Translations under genes and position numbers: made by a program | The notes under the pieces: generated by a model | What the model saw: only the letters and a program-made list of their open reading frames with translations | Told to the model about the DNA's origin: nothing | Databases searched by the model: none | In this document: positions 8,843 through 18,956 of the stretch, in pieces | Layout: each line of letters opens with the position of its first letter | Numbering within the stretch: position 1 is the stretch's first letter | Source: Rhizobacter sp. Root1238 | GTDB taxonomy: Bacteria > Pseudomonadota > Gammaproteobacteria > Burkholderiales > Burkholderiaceae_C | Reading direction: 5' to 3' | Assembly (NCBI RefSeq): GCF_001425825.1 | Contig: NZ_LMDM01000009.1 | Span: forward strand, 274,165-338,164 | DNA: 64,000 nucleotides

Positions 8843-10279
8843 TCACTGGGCGGTTTGCCAGCCTCCGCCGAGCGAGCGGATCAGCCCGACGGTGGTGGTG
8901 GCCCAGGTGCCGCGCAGCTTCACCGCCTGGCGCTCGATGGTCAGCAGGTCGCGCTGGGCCTCGAGCAACTGCAGGTAGCTGTCTTCGCCGGCGCGGTAGC
9001 GCTTGTCGGCCAGCTCCGCGGCGCGGCGTGCCGAGGCCACCGCCTCATCGGTGAAGCTCACCTGCTCGCGCACCGCGCGCAGGCCGGACAGGTTGTCCTC
9101 CACGTCGGCAAAGGCCGTCAGCACCGACTGACGGTAGTCGGCCACCGCGCCTTCGAGCTGCGCCTCGGCCCGCTTGACCGCGGCCTTGTTGCGCCCGCCG
9201 TCGATGATCGGCAGCGAGAACACCAGGCTGGTCAGCCACGACTGCGCATTGGTCTTGAACAACTCGCTCAGCTCGCTCGACGCATAGCCGCCGTTGGCGG
9301 TCAGCGCGAGCGCCGGGAACAGCGCCGACTTCGCGACGCCGACCCGTGCCGTCGCCGCCGCCATGCTGCGCTGCGCGGCCGTCACGTCGGGCCGGCGCTC
9401 CAGCAGCGCCGACGGCAGGCCCGGCGGCACCACCGGCACGCTGGCGTCGAGCGCGAGCGGCTGGTTCTCGAAGCTGAAGCCGGCCGGCGCCTGGCCGAGC
9501 AGCAGCGCGAGCGAATGCTCGATCCGCGCCCGGCTGCCGCGCAGTGCGACCACTTCGGCCTGCAGCGTCGACAGCTCTGTGCGCGAGCGCGCCACGTCGA
9601 GCTCGGCCACGTCGCCGGCCTGGAACCGCTTGCCGATCAGGCGCACGTTCTCGGTGCGCAGCGCGAGCGTCGCATCGAGCTGGGCCGCTTCGGCATCGAG
9701 CGCCCGCAGCGCGAAATACGTCTGCGCCACGTCGGCCTGCAGCGCGAGCAGCACCGAGCGGTAGCTGGCCTCGACCTGCTCGGCATCGGCCTTCGCGGCG
9801 TTGACGCCGTTGCCGACCCGCTGGAACAGGTCGACCTCGTAGCTCGCACCCAGCCCGGCGGTGTAGACAGTCGACGGCGACACCGGCGTGCCGGCCGGCA
9901 CGCCGGCCTGCGCCGGTGCCGAGCGGCTGCGCGCGACGCCGGCATTCAGGCCGAGCTGCGGCCAGCGGTCGGCCTCGGCGCTGCCGAGCGCGGCACGGGC
10001 CGCCTTGACGCGGGCAGCGGCCGACGCAAGCGTCGGGTTCGCCTTCGCGGCCTGCTCCTCGAGCGCATCCAGCTTCGCATCGCCGAAGGTCGCCCACCAG
10101 GCGCCACGCTGCTGCGCCTCGGACGGCGCCGCAGCCTTCCAGCTGCCTTCGACGGCCGTCATCTCCTTGTAGGCCGACGGCACGCCCACATCGGGCTGCG
10201 GCACCGTCGGGGCCAGCGAGCAACCCGCCAGCACCAGCGCCGTGACCAGCGCGGAAGTCTTGAACAAAGTGTGTGTCAT
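8843..10279 (-). CDS. RND efflux outer-membrane lipoprotein (OprM/NodT family)
   Basis: This 478-residue outer-membrane factor provides the exit duct of the pump. It has a signal peptide with lipobox (VLAGCSLAP, Cys near residue 20) and two repeated OEP domains, each with long helices and paired beta segments (SYEVDLFQRVG in the first, FSLPIIDGG in the second). It is the third gene of an adaptor-pump-duct operon, 14 bases after the pump gene. Substrates cannot be read from sequence. Confidence 0.93.
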   Translation of the reverse strand: MTHTLFKTSALVTALVLAGCSLAPTVPQPDVGVPSAYKEMTAVEGSWKAAAPSEAQQRGAWWATFGDAKLDALEEQAAKANPTLASAAARVKAARAALGSAEADRWPQLGLNAGVARSRSAPAQAGVPAGTPVSPSTVYTAGLGASYEVDLFQRVGNGVNAAKADAEQVEASYRSVLLALQADVAQTYFALRALDAEAAQLDATLALRTENVRLIGKRFQAGDVAELDVARSRTELSTLQAEVVALRGSRARIEHSLALLLGQAPAGFSFENQPLALDASVPVVPPGLPSALLERRPDVTAAQRSMAAATARVGVAKSALFPALALTANGGYASSELSELFKTNAQSWLTSLVFSLPIIDGGRNKAAVKRAEAQLEGAVADYRQSVLTAFADVEDNLSGLRAVREQVSFTDEAVASARRAAELADKRYRAGEDSYLQLLEAQRDLLTIERQAVKLRGTWATTTVGLIRSLGGGWQTAQ

Positions 10280-10293
10280 GGTCTTGTCGTCGC

Positions 10294-13200
10294 TCAGTGC
10301 GTCGCGTCGTGCGCCAGCGGCGCCGCGGCAGCGCCGGAGCGCCTTTCGATCGCCACCGCGAGCTTGCGCAGCAGCACGTAGAACAACGGGGTCAGGAACA
10401 GGCCGAACAGCGTCACGCCCAGCATGCCGGCGAACACCGCGACGCCCATCGCATGGCGCATTTCGGAACCGGCGCCCGACGAGAACACCAGCGGCAGCAC
10501 GCCCATGATGAACGCGATCGACGTCATCAGGATCGGGCGCAGGCGCAGGTGGCAGGCTTCGAGCGCGGCCTCGACGATGCCCTTGCCCTGGTGCTCCAGG
10601 TCACGGGCGAACTCGACGATCAGGATCGCGTTCTTCGACGCCAACCCCACCAGCACGAACAACGCGATCTGCGTGAAGATGTTGTTGTCGCCCTTGGTCA
10701 GGTAGACGCCCAGCAGCGCGCACAGGATCGACGCCGGCACGATCAGGATCACCGCCAGCGGCAGCGTCCAGCTTTCGTACTGCGCGGCCAGCACCAGGAA
10801 CACCAGCAGCACGCACAGCGGGAACACGATCACCAGCGTGTTGCCGGCCAGGATCTCCTGATACGTCAGGTCGGTCCATTCGAAGTTGATGCCGCGCGGC
10901 AGCGTCTCGGTCGCGAGCTTGGCCATGATGTCCTGCGCCTGCCCCGACGACACGCCCGGGGCCGCGCCGCCGTTGAAGTCGGCCGCCATGTACGAGTTGT
11001 AGCGCTCGACGCGGTCGGGCCCATAGGTCGGGCTGACGTTCACCAGGCTGCCCAGCGGCACCATCTCGTTCGCCGCGTTGCGCACCTTGAACTGTCCGAT
11101 CGCCGCGGCGTCGGAGCGGAACGGTGCGTCGGCCTGCGCGATCACCTGGTAGGTGCGGCCGAACTTGTTGAAGTCGTTGATGTAGAGCGACCCGAGGTTG
11201 ATCTGCATCGTGTCGAAGATGTCCGACAGCGGCACGCCCAGCTGCTTGGCCTTGGTGCGGTCGACGTCGGCCTTCAGCTGCGGCACGTTGATCTGGTAGC
11301 CCGAGAACACGCCCGCGAGTTGCGGCGTCTGCCAGGCCTTCATCTGCAGCGCCTGCACCGCCTGGTACAGCGCGTCGGGGCCGAGGTTGGCACGGTCTTC
11401 GACGTACAGCTTGAAGCCGCCGATGGTGCCGAGGCCGTTCACTGGCGGCGGCGGGAACACCATGATGAAGGCGTCCTGGATCGCGCCCAGCCGCTTGTTC
11501 ACTTCGGCCGCGATCGCGCCGCTGGACAGGTTGGCGGTCTTGCGCTTGTCGAAATCGTCGAGCGTGTAGAACACGATGCCGGAGTTCGGCGCGTTCATGA
11601 AGCCGTGGATCGACAGGCCCGGGAAGGCCACCGAGCTCTTGACGCCCGGCACCGATTGCGCAATTTCCGACATGCGGCGGATCACGTTCTCGGTGCGGTC
11701 GAGCGAGGCGGCATCGGGCAGTTGCGCGAAGCCGACGAGGTACTGCTTGTCCTGCGCCGGAACGAAGCCCGACGGCACGACGCGGAACATGAACACCGCG
11801 CCGACGATCAGCAGCACGTAGACCACGAGGGTCGCGCCCTTGTGCGCCAGCACGCGCTTGACGCCGCCGGTGTAGCCGTGCGACGAGCGGTCGAAGAAGC
11901 GGTTGAACACCCGGAAGAAGCCGCCGAAGGCCCAGTCCATCGCGCGGGCCAGCTTGTCCTTCGGGGCACCGTGCGGCTTCAGCAGCACGGCGGCCAGCGC
12001 CGGCGACAGCGTCAGCGAGTTGAAGGCGGAGATCACCGTGGAGATCGCGATCGTCAGCGCGAACTGGCGGTAGAACTGGCCGGTCAGCCCGGAGACGAAC
12101 GCGATCGGCACGAACACCGCGCACAGCACCAGCGCGATCGCGATGATCGGGCCGGACACTTCCTTCATCGCCTGGATGGTCGCGTCGCGCGGACTCAGGC
12201 CATTGGCGATGTTGCGCTCGACGTTCTCGACCACCACGATCGCATCGTCCACGACGATGCCGATCGCGAGCACCAGCCCGAACAGCGACAGCGTGTTGAT
12301 CGAGAAGCCGAAGCCCAGCAGCACCGCCATCGTGCCGATCACCGACACCGGCACCGCCAGCAACGGGATCAGCGACGCGCGCCAGGTCTGCAGGAACACG
12401 ATCACCACCAGCACCACCAGCGCGATCGCCTCGAGCAGCGTGTGGATCACGGCCGAGATCGAGTCGCGCACGAACTGCGTCGGGTCGTAGACGATGGCGT
12501 ATTCGAGGTCCTGCGGGAAGTCCTTCTTCAGGTCTTCCATCAGCGCGCGCACGTCGGTCGAGATCTGCAGTGCATTCGACTGCGGTGCCTCGAACAGGCC
12601 CATCGCGACGGCCGGCTTGTTGTTCAGCAGCGAGCGCAGCGAATACGTCGACGAGCCGAGCTCGATGCGGGCCACGTCGCGCAGGCGGATCACGCCGCCG
12701 CTCGCGGCGAGGCTGCCGGTCTTGATGATGATGTCGCCGAACTCCTCTTCGGTGCTCAGGCGGCCCTGTGCATTCACCGACAGCTGGAACGGCGCATCCT
12801 TCGCGGGCGACGCACCGACCACGCCGGCGGCGACCTGCACGTTCTGCTCGCGGATCGCGGCGACCACGTCGGGCGCGGTCAGGCCGCGCGCGGCGATCTT
12901 CTGCGGGTCGAGCCAGACGCGCATCGAGTAGTCGCCGGCACCGAACACCTGCACCTGGCCCATGCCCGACACGCGAGCCAGCCGGTCCTTGATGTTCAGC
13001 ACCGCGTAGTTGCGCAGGTAGACCTCGTCGTAGCGCGAGTTCGGCGAGAGCAAGTGCACCACCATCGTGATGTTGGGCGAGCTCTTGACGGTGGTGACAC
13101 CGATCTGCCGCACTTCTTCAGGCAGGCGCGCGAGCGCCCGCTGCACGCGGTTCTGCACCTGCGTTTCAGCCTGCTCGACGTTGGTGCCGACCTTGAACGT

Positions 13201-13482
13201 GACGGTGAGGTTCATGCCGCCGTCGCCGGTGGCCTGCGAGGCCATGTACAGCATGTTCTCGGTGCCGTTGATCGCTTCCTCGAGGGGAGCGGCCACGGTC
13301 TGGGCGATCACCGTCGGGTTGGCGCCGGGGAAGCGCGCGCTGACGACGACCGACGGCGGCACGACCTCGGGGTATTCCGAGATCGGCAGCCGGAAGATCG
13401 CGATCAACCCGGCCAGGAACAACAGGATGGACAGCACGGCCGCGAAGATCGGCCTGTCCACGAAGAATTTTGAAAATCGCAT
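10294..13482 (-). CDS. RND multidrug efflux pump, HAE1 family (AcrB/MexB type)
   Basis: This 1062-residue proton-driven pump has the full-length AcrB architecture: two six-helix halves, each with a large periplasmic loop. The N-terminus MRFSKFFVDRPIFAAVLS is typical. The paired aspartates in GIVVDDAIVVVENVERN (TM4) and the lysine in LVGLASKNAILIVEF (TM10) are the proton-relay residues of this family. It is assembled with the adaptor and outer-membrane lipoprotein on either side. The HAE1 signature suggests hydrophobic or amphiphilic drugs rather than metals. Confidence 0.96.
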   Translation of the reverse strand: MRFSKFFVDRPIFAAVLSILLFLAGLIAIFRLPISEYPEVVPPSVVVSARFPGANPTVIAQTVAAPLEEAINGTENMLYMASQATGDGGMNLTVTFKVGTNVEQAETQVQNRVQRALARLPEEVRQIGVTTVKSSPNITMVVHLLSPNSRYDEVYLRNYAVLNIKDRLARVSGMGQVQVFGAGDYSMRVWLDPQKIAARGLTAPDVVAAIREQNVQVAAGVVGASPAKDAPFQLSVNAQGRLSTEEEFGDIIIKTGSLAASGGVIRLRDVARIELGSSTYSLRSLLNNKPAVAMGLFEAPQSNALQISTDVRALMEDLKKDFPQDLEYAIVYDPTQFVRDSISAVIHTLLEAIALVVLVVIVFLQTWRASLIPLLAVPVSVIGTMAVLLGFGFSINTLSLFGLVLAIGIVVDDAIVVVENVERNIANGLSPRDATIQAMKEVSGPIIAIALVLCAVFVPIAFVSGLTGQFYRQFALTIAISTVISAFNSLTLSPALAAVLLKPHGAPKDKLARAMDWAFGGFFRVFNRFFDRSSHGYTGGVKRVLAHKGATLVVYVLLIVGAVFMFRVVPSGFVPAQDKQYLVGFAQLPDAASLDRTENVIRRMSEIAQSVPGVKSSVAFPGLSIHGFMNAPNSGIVFYTLDDFDKRKTANLSSGAIAAEVNKRLGAIQDAFIMVFPPPPVNGLGTIGGFKLYVEDRANLGPDALYQAVQALQMKAWQTPQLAGVFSGYQINVPQLKADVDRTKAKQLGVPLSDIFDTMQINLGSLYINDFNKFGRTYQVIAQADAPFRSDAAAIGQFKVRNAANEMVPLGSLVNVSPTYGPDRVERYNSYMAADFNGGAAPGVSSGQAQDIMAKLATETLPRGINFEWTDLTYQEILAGNTLVIVFPLCVLLVFLVLAAQYESWTLPLAVILIVPASILCALLGVYLTKGDNNIFTQIALFVLVGLASKNAILIVEFARDLEHQGKGIVEAALEACHLRLRPILMTSIAFIMGVLPLVFSSGAGSEMRHAMGVAVFAGMLGVTLFGLFLTPLFYVLLRKLAVAIERRSGAAAAPLAHDATH

Positions 13483-13514
13483 GGGGTCTTTCGATGTTCT
13501 TTCTGGCAGGCCGC

Positions 13515-14693
13515 TTATTGGCGAGCCGGTGCGCTGGCCGCTTCGCCCGACATCGCGACGACTTCAGGCGCGACCGGCGAACCCGGGCGCACGCGCTGCA
13601 GGCCGTTGACGACGATGCGCTCGCCCGGCTTCAGCCCGGCGCGCGCGACGCGCAGCCCGTCGACCAGCGGGCCGAGTTGCACGACGCGGTACTCGGCCTT
13701 GTTCTCGGCATTGACGACGTAGACGTACTTGCGGTTCTGGTCGGTGCCGATCGCGGTGTCGTTGATCAGCAGCGCGGCCGGGGCACCGACGTCGGCGCCG
13801 ACCTGCACCCGCGCGAACAGGCCCGGGATCAGCGCGCCGTCCTTGTTCTCGAGCACTGCGCGCATGCGCACCGTGCCGGAGGCGGGATCGACGCGGTTGT
13901 CGATGAAATCGAGCCGGCCTTCGTGCGGGAAGCCGCTTTCGTTGGTCAGCCCGGTGCGCACCTTGACGCCCTTGCCGCCTTCGCGGGCGGCGCCGCCGAT
14001 GCTCAGGAACGTGGATTCGTCACCGTCGAAACTCACGTAGACCGGGCTGATCGAGACCAGCGAGGTCAGCACGACGCTGCTGTCGACCAGGTTGCCGACG
14101 GTGACCTCGGCCTTGCCGATGCGGCCGGCGAACGGAGCGCGCACGACGGCGTATTCGAGGTTCAGCTTGGCCACCGCGAGCGCGGCCTGGTCGGCCTGCG
14201 CGCCGGCTTCGAGTTGGCGGGCGCTGGCGGCACGCTCGTCGAAGTCGCGCTGCGCGATCGCGTTGTCGGCCATCAGCTTCTTCGAGCGCTCGAGCTCGGT
14301 GCGGCCGAGATCGGCCTTGGCCTTCGAACTGGCGACGGCTGCTTCCAGTTTCGCCACTTCGGCCTGGTAGCTGCGCGGGTCGATCAGGAACAGCACGTCG
14401 CCCTTCTTGACCAGCGCGCCGGGCTTGAACTGCACCGCGTCGATCGTGCCGGGCACGCGGGCGCGGATCTGCGCCGATTCGATGGCCTCGATGCGGCCGG
14501 AGAAATCTTGCTGCTCGACGACGTTGCGCGACACGACGACGGCGACGCTCACCGGCGGGGCCGGCGGCGGGCCGCCGGCCGTGGCAGCCATCGCTTCACC
14601 GCCGCGCGAGCAGCCGGCCAGGGACAGCAGGGCAGCCGACACGAGCGTCAGCGCCATGGTCGACAACATCAGGGGGGTGGGTCGGAGGTTCAT
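13515..14693 (-). CDS. RND efflux periplasmic adaptor lipoprotein
   Basis: This 392-residue membrane-fusion protein (AcrA/MexA family) has an N-terminal lipobox (LLSLAGCSRG, Cys28), a beta-barrel and lipoyl domain (VVEQQDFSGRIEAIES, ARVPGTIDAVQFKPGALV) and an alpha-helical hairpin (~95-165). C-terminal beta domains end in GLKPGERIVVNGLQRVRPG. It is the first gene of the operon, with a 32-base gap to the pump. It is divergent from the LysR gene across 144 bases, which suggests control by that regulator. Confidence 0.94.
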   Translation of the reverse strand: MNLRPTPLMLSTMALTLVSAALLSLAGCSRGGEAMAATAGGPPPAPPVSVAVVVSRNVVEQQDFSGRIEAIESAQIRARVPGTIDAVQFKPGALVKKGDVLFLIDPRSYQAEVAKLEAAVASSKAKADLGRTELERSKKLMADNAIAQRDFDERAASARQLEAGAQADQAALAVAKLNLEYAVVRAPFAGRIGKAEVTVGNLVDSSVVLTSLVSISPVYVSFDGDESTFLSIGGAAREGGKGVKVRTGLTNESGFPHEGRLDFIDNRVDPASGTVRMRAVLENKDGALIPGLFARVQVGADVGAPAALLINDTAIGTDQNRKYVYVVNAENKAEYRVVQLGPLVDGLRVARAGLKPGERIVVNGLQRVRPGSPVAPEVVAMSGEAASAPARQ

Positions 14694-14837
14694 TGGAGGG
14701 TCATCCTGGAAAAAGCAGAGACGAATAGTCGACAGTCACCGGAATAACCCGATGCTGCGTTGCACCATGGAATGTATTAGTCTGTGAATCAGTTATAAAG
14801 TAGCGTTTCGCGGATTGACTGTTCAGGATTCAGGACA
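14694..14837. promoter_or_regulatory. Divergent promoter region between RND operon and lysR
   Basis: This 144-base intergenic space separates the adaptor start (14693, minus) and the LysR start (14838, plus). It is more AT-rich than its surroundings, notably around 14773-14800 (AATGTATTAG and TTATAAAG). LysR proteins normally bind such shared regions. I could not choose a single convincing -35/-10 pair or T-N11-A box. Confidence 0.5.
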
Positions 14838-15830
14838 ATGGACACCATCAAAGCCATGCAAGCCTTCGTCGGCGTCGTCAACACCGGTGGTTTCACCAGT
14901 GCGGCGGAGCTGCTGAACATGCCGAAAGCCACGCTGTCGGCCAGCGTCGCCGAGCTGGAAGGCCACCTGAAGGTGCGGCTGCTGCACCGGACGACGCGCA
15001 AGGTGTCGGTCACCGCGGACGGCGCCGCCTATTACGAGCGCTGTGTGCGCATCCTCGAGGATCTTCGTGACGCCGAGGAGTCGTTCTCGTCGAGCCAGGC
15101 CTCGCCGGCCGGCAAGCTGCGGGTGGACGTGAGCACCGCGGTGGCGAGCCGGCTGCTGATCCCGCTGCTGCCGTCGTTCTTCGAGCGCTACCCCGACATC
15201 GAGCTGGAGCTGGGCTGCAGCGACCGGCCGCTGAACCTGCTGAGCGAGGGCATCGACTGCGCGCTGCGCGTCGGCGAGGTGTCGGACCCGTCCGTCGTGG
15301 TGCGCCGCGTCGGCACGATGAACCTGGTGACCTGCGCGACCACCGGCTACCTGGCGCGCCGCGGCCGCCCGGAGCACCCGCTCGACCTGAAGAAGCACAC
15401 CTGCCTGAACTATTTCTCGCTGCGCACCGGCCAGGTGTTCGACTGGGAGTTCGTGCGCAACGGCGAGCGGCTGCTGCTGCCGGTGGACAGCCCGCTGACG
15501 CTGAACGATTCCAACGCCTACGTCGATGCCTGCCTTGCGGGCCTGGGCATCGGCCGGCTGCCGACCTACATGTTCCGCCAGTACCCGAGCTGCGGCGTGC
15601 TGGAGCTGCTGATGTGCGATTGGCTGTCGGACGAGATCCCGTTCCACGTGGTGTACCCGTCGAACCGCCACCTGTCGTCGAAGGTGCGGGTGTTCGTCGA
15701 CTGGGTGGCCGAGATCCTGGAGCACCACACCGGCATGAAGATGTGCCACGAGGCGCGTGCCGAGCGCGAGAAGAGCGCCGTCAAGCTGCCCAACAAGACG
15801 ATGCAGCTGATCGAAGCGCACGCGCACTGA
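14838..15830 (+). CDS. LysR-family regulator divergent from the RND operon
   Basis: This 330-residue LysR-type regulator has an N-terminal winged helix-turn-helix (helix region FTSAAELLNMPKATLSASVA, about 18-37) and a C-terminal substrate-binding-type effector domain starting near residue 90. The closest functional analogues by layout are the LysR genes that control MexEF-OprN, CeoAB-OpcM or BpeEF-OprC pumps. The effector is unknown. The last ~30 residues are charged and extend beyond the usual family length. Confidence 0.92.
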   Translation: MDTIKAMQAFVGVVNTGGFTSAAELLNMPKATLSASVAELEGHLKVRLLHRTTRKVSVTADGAAYYERCVRILEDLRDAEESFSSSQASPAGKLRVDVSTAVASRLLIPLLPSFFERYPDIELELGCSDRPLNLLSEGIDCALRVGEVSDPSVVVRRVGTMNLVTCATTGYLARRGRPEHPLDLKKHTCLNYFSLRTGQVFDWEFVRNGERLLLPVDSPLTLNDSNAYVDACLAGLGIGRLPTYMFRQYPSCGVLELLMCDWLSDEIPFHVVYPSNRHLSSKVRVFVDWVAEILEHHTGMKMCHEARAEREKSAVKLPNKTMQLIEAHAH

Positions 15831-15928
15831 ACCGGGCGCGTTGGGCACTTCGAGAACTGTGGCCCACCTGAACGCGGGAGCGTGATCCGGGGATTCAAGC
15901 GAAGGGCGCCGCGGCCGAAGATCCGGCC

Positions 15929-16795
15929 ATGCAGCTTCCTTATGCCCTCACCCGTGCCGGCTGGCCTGCCGCCGCGCTGACCGCGTTCGCCGCGGTCGCC
16001 GGCGAGCGGCTGATCGACACGCAGCAGCGCAAGTGGATCTTCCGGCCGCAGAAGCGCAACCGCTGGTCGCAGGCCAGGGCGTTGCGCCGGCTGACCGACA
16101 TGCACGAGGTGTGGATCGGTTTCGACTCCGCGCTCACCGGCCAGGCGGTGCGGCTGCACGGGCTGTGGCATCCGCATGCCGATGCGCAGGCGCCGCTGCT
16201 GCTGTACCTGCACGGTGCGCAGCACGAGGTGAGCTGCAGCGCCGAACGCCTGCGCAGGCTGCAGCACATGGGCTTCTCGGTGCTGGCGGTCGACTACCGC
16301 GGTTTCGGCAAGAGCGGCGGCGAGCTGCCGTCGGAAGCCAGCGCCTACGAAGACGCCCACGCCGCGTGGCAATGGCTCGCCGCCCGGCAGCCTGGCCATG
16401 CGCGCTACATCTTCGGCCATTCGCTGGGCGGCGCGATCGCGATCCACCTGGCGTCCGAGGTCGACGATGCGGCCGGGCTGATCATCGAGAGCAGCTTCAC
16501 GTCGCTGCCCGACGTGGTGGCGAGCTTCAGCCGCGGCTGGTCGGCGGTCCGCCGCTTCATCACGCAACGCTTCGACGCGGCCCAGAAGATCCGCGCCGTG
16601 CGCGCCCCGGTGCTGGTGGTGCATGGCGACGAGGACCGGCTGATCCCGCATGCGCTCGGCCGTGCGCTGTACGACGCGGCGGTGTCGGCCAAGCGCTTCG
16701 TGCTGGTGCCGGGCGGCTCGCACCACGACACGCATGCAGTCGGCGAGGCGCCGATGCGGCAGGCCTTGAGCGAGCTGTTCGGGCTGCCGGCCTGA
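15929..16795 (+). CDS. Alpha/beta hydrolase
   Basis: This 288-residue alpha/beta hydrolase has the nucleophile elbow GHSLGG (S165), an oxyanion region LYLHGAQHE, an acid in [10 protein letters not shown] and the histidine in GGSHHDTHA. An N-terminal hydrophobic stretch (~10-27) may be a signal anchor. It resembles the BEM46/FrsA-like group of serine hydrolases of unknown substrate. It lies 98 bases after lysR and 52 bases before the pseudouridine synthase gene, so it may have its own promoter. Confidence 0.85.
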   Translation: MQLPYALTRAGWPAAALTAFAAVAGERLIDTQQRKWIFRPQKRNRWSQARALRRLTDMHEVWIGFDSALTGQAVRLHGLWHPHADAQAPLLLYLHGAQHEVSCSAERLRRLQHMGFSVLAVDYRGFGKSGGELPSEASAYEDAHAAWQWLAARQPGHARYIFGHSLGGAIAIHLASEVDDAAGLIIESSFTSLPDVVASFSRGWSAVRRFITQRFDAAQKIRAVRAPVLVVHGDEDRLIPHALGRALYDAAVSAKRFVLVPGGSHHDTHAVGEAPMRQALSELFGLPA

Positions 16796-16847
16796 GCTGG
16801 GGCCGGCCCCGCATGTTCCAATCGGGGATTCCCGATCTGGAACCACC

Positions 16848-18194
16848 ATGGCCACGCTGAAACTGAAGAAAGCCGCGGGCAAATCCGCCCCCGACAAGCC
16901 GGCGCGTGCGCCGCTGCGCGGTGCCGGGGCCGGTGTGCAGAAGCGGCCGACGCTGGCGCAGGCCCAGGCCGATCGCGCCGAGCGCGAGGCGCGCTACCAG
17001 GAACAGCTGCGACAGCGCTTCGGCGACCAGCCGCCGGCCGAGTTCACGCGCCGCGGCGAGCCGCCGCCGACGTCGCGCGGCAAGCCGCCCGGTCGCCCGG
17101 CCGGCGACAACAAGCCGCGGCCCACCGGTCCGGTCGCGATGCGACGCGACGAAGCCCCGATGCAGCGCCCGCGCCGCGACCCGCTGCCGCCGGCGCGCCG
17201 CGCTGAACCCGGCGCGCAGCGGGGCGGTCCCAACACCGCGTTCGGCCGCCCGGCGCAGCCCGCCGGACCGTTCGGATCGCGCGACACGTCGTCGCGCAAC
17301 CCGAACCCCCGCAACGCCGGTCCGCGCGACGCGGGCCACCGCGACGCTCCCTCGCGCAACACCGCCTTCGGCAACAATCGCCCGGCCCCGCAACGCCGCG
17401 GCGAGCGCTTCGAGCGCGACGACGACGAGCCGGTCTACCACGCCGAGCAGCCCGGCAGCCTGCGCCTGTCCAAGCGCATGAGCGAGCTCGGCATCGCATC
17501 GCGCCGCGAGGCCGACGAATGGATCCCGAAGGGCTGGGTGCGTGTCGATGGCGAGGTCGTCAAGGAACTCGGCTCGCGCGTGATGCCCGGCCAGCGCATC
17601 ACCGTCGATGCCCAGGCCCGCCACCAGCAGGCGCAGCGCGTCACGGTGCTGATCAACAAGCCGGTCGGCTACGTCAGCGGCCAGGCCGAAGACGGCTACG
17701 AGCCCGCCTACGTGCTGGTGAAGCCCGAGAACCAGTGGCACGACGACCACTCCGGCACCCGCTTCCTGCACACCCACCTGCGCGGCCTCGCACCGGCCGG
17801 GCGGCTCGACATCGACTCGGTCGGCCTGCTGGTGCTGACGCAGGACGGCCGCGTTGCCAAGCAGCTGATCGGCGAGAACAGCGAGATCGAGAAGGAGTAC
17901 CTGGTGCGCGTGCAGCGCGCGGACGGCAAGCCGCTGCCCGACAGCGAGCTCGCGCTGCTGAGGCATGGCCTCGAGCTCGACGGCGAGCCGCTGCGCGAGG
18001 CCCAGGTCGAATGGGTCAACGACGACCAGCTGCGCTTCGTGCTGCGTGAAGGCAAGAAGCGCCAGATCCGCCGCATGTGCGAGGCGGTCGGGCTGGAGGT
18101 GCTGGGGCTGAAGCGCGTGCGCATCGGCCGCGTGATGCTGGGCGACCTGCCGACCGGGCAGTGGCGCTACCTGCGGCCGGACGAGGCGTTCTGA
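16848..18194 (+). CDS. RsuA/RluF-type pseudouridine synthase with long disordered N-terminus
   Basis: The enzyme part starts near residue 203. An S4 RNA-binding domain ([21 protein letters not shown]) is followed by a catalytic domain with the active Asp in [14 protein letters not shown] and the conserved EKEYLVRV and [18 protein letters not shown]. These features place it in the RsuA/RluB/RluE/RluF group; the short GRLDIDS form and gene layout fit RluF best. The first ~200 residues are Arg/Pro/Gly-rich and likely disordered, with RD-, RN- and PR-rich degenerate repeats. Total length 448, versus about 290 for E. coli RluF. The target uridine is not certain. Confidence 0.88.
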   Translation: MATLKLKKAAGKSAPDKPARAPLRGAGAGVQKRPTLAQAQADRAEREARYQEQLRQRFGDQPPAEFTRRGEPPPTSRGKPPGRPAGDNKPRPTGPVAMRRDEAPMQRPRRDPLPPARRAEPGAQRGGPNTAFGRPAQPAGPFGSRDTSSRNPNPRNAGPRDAGHRDAPSRNTAFGNNRPAPQRRGERFERDDDEPVYHAEQPGSLRLSKRMSELGIASRREADEWIPKGWVRVDGEVVKELGSRVMPGQRITVDAQARHQQAQRVTVLINKPVGYVSGQAEDGYEPAYVLVKPENQWHDDHSGTRFLHTHLRGLAPAGRLDIDSVGLLVLTQDGRVAKQLIGENSEIEKEYLVRVQRADGKPLPDSELALLRHGLELDGEPLREAQVEWVNDDQLRFVLREGKKRQIRRMCEAVGLEVLGLKRVRIGRVMLGDLPTGQWRYLRPDEAF

Positions 18195-18868
18195 GCCCGC
18201 TGCCGTACACCGAGCTGCCGGCGCCAGCCGGGCTGCGGCTGTGGTGGCTGCGGCTGGACGAGATGCCCGGTGACCAGGCGCTCGCGACGCTGTCGGCCGA
18301 CGAGATCGCGCGCGGCGCGCGCTTCGCGTTCGACGGGCTGCGGCGCCGGCACCTGGCGTCGCATGTCGCGCTGCGGGCGATCCTGGCGCAACAGACCGGG
18401 CTGCCGGCCGCGGCGCTGGTGTTCGGCGCCGGGCCGTTCGGCAAGCCCTTCCTGCAGGCGCCGGCCGCGTGCGTGTTCAACATGAGCCACAGCGACGACG
18501 TCGCGGTGATCGCCGTCGCACCGGATGCGCCGGCGGGCACCGAGATCGGCGTCGACGTGGAGGTGCTGCGGCCGATGCGCGATGCGATCGCGCTGGCCGA
18601 ACGCAACTTCACCGCGGCCGAGCAGCGCGAGTTGCTGGCCACGCCGCCCGAGTTGCGCGACCTGGCCTTCATGCGCGGCTGGACGCGCAAGGAGGCCTGC
18701 CTGAAGGCGATCGGCAGCGGGCTGTCGATCCCGCCGGATGCGGTGGATGCGGGTCTCGGACCGGAACTGCGCCGCGTGACGGTGGCGCATCAAGCGGTGC
18801 ATTGCAGCGTGCATGTGCAATCGCTGGCAGACCAGGACGCCACGGTGATTGCGGTCGCGACGACTTGA
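18161..18868 (+). CDS. 4'-phosphopantetheinyl transferase (Sfp type)
   Basis: This enzyme transfers the phosphopantetheine arm of CoA to carrier proteins. The two diagnostic motifs are present: GVDVEVLRP (magnesium-binding acids) and [22 protein letters not shown], the usual Ser-His motif, precedes them. The N-terminus is unclear: no ATG lies between the frame opening and residue DEM. GTG 18161, inside the end of the previous gene, gives 235 residues and is my best choice; a CTG at 18191 overlapping the previous stop is an alternative. No polyketide or peptide synthetase is nearby, so it may serve fatty-acid ACP. Confidence 0.82.
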   Translation: MALPAAGRGVLSPLPYTELPAPAGLRLWWLRLDEMPGDQALATLSADEIARGARFAFDGLRRRHLASHVALRAILAQQTGLPAAALVFGAGPFGKPFLQAPAACVFNMSHSDDVAVIAVAPDAPAGTEIGVDVEVLRPMRDAIALAERNFTAAEQRELLATPPELRDLAFMRGWTRKEACLKAIGSGLSIPPDAVDAGLGPELRRVTVAHQAVHCSVHVQSLADQDATVIAVATT

Positions 18869-18956
18869 ACCCGTCGTTTCTTACTTGGAACCTGGTCGGC
18901 GCGCTGGTGACTCATGCAGGTCACCCCCTCTATGTGGCGCTTCATTGCGAAATCCA

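Noticed and set aside
10273..13473. A very long open frame opposite the RND pump gene (about 1066 codons).
   Set aside because: It is the antisense shadow of a well-conserved pump gene. Its product is Arg/His/Gln-rich with no recognisable domain, as expected in GC-rich DNA.
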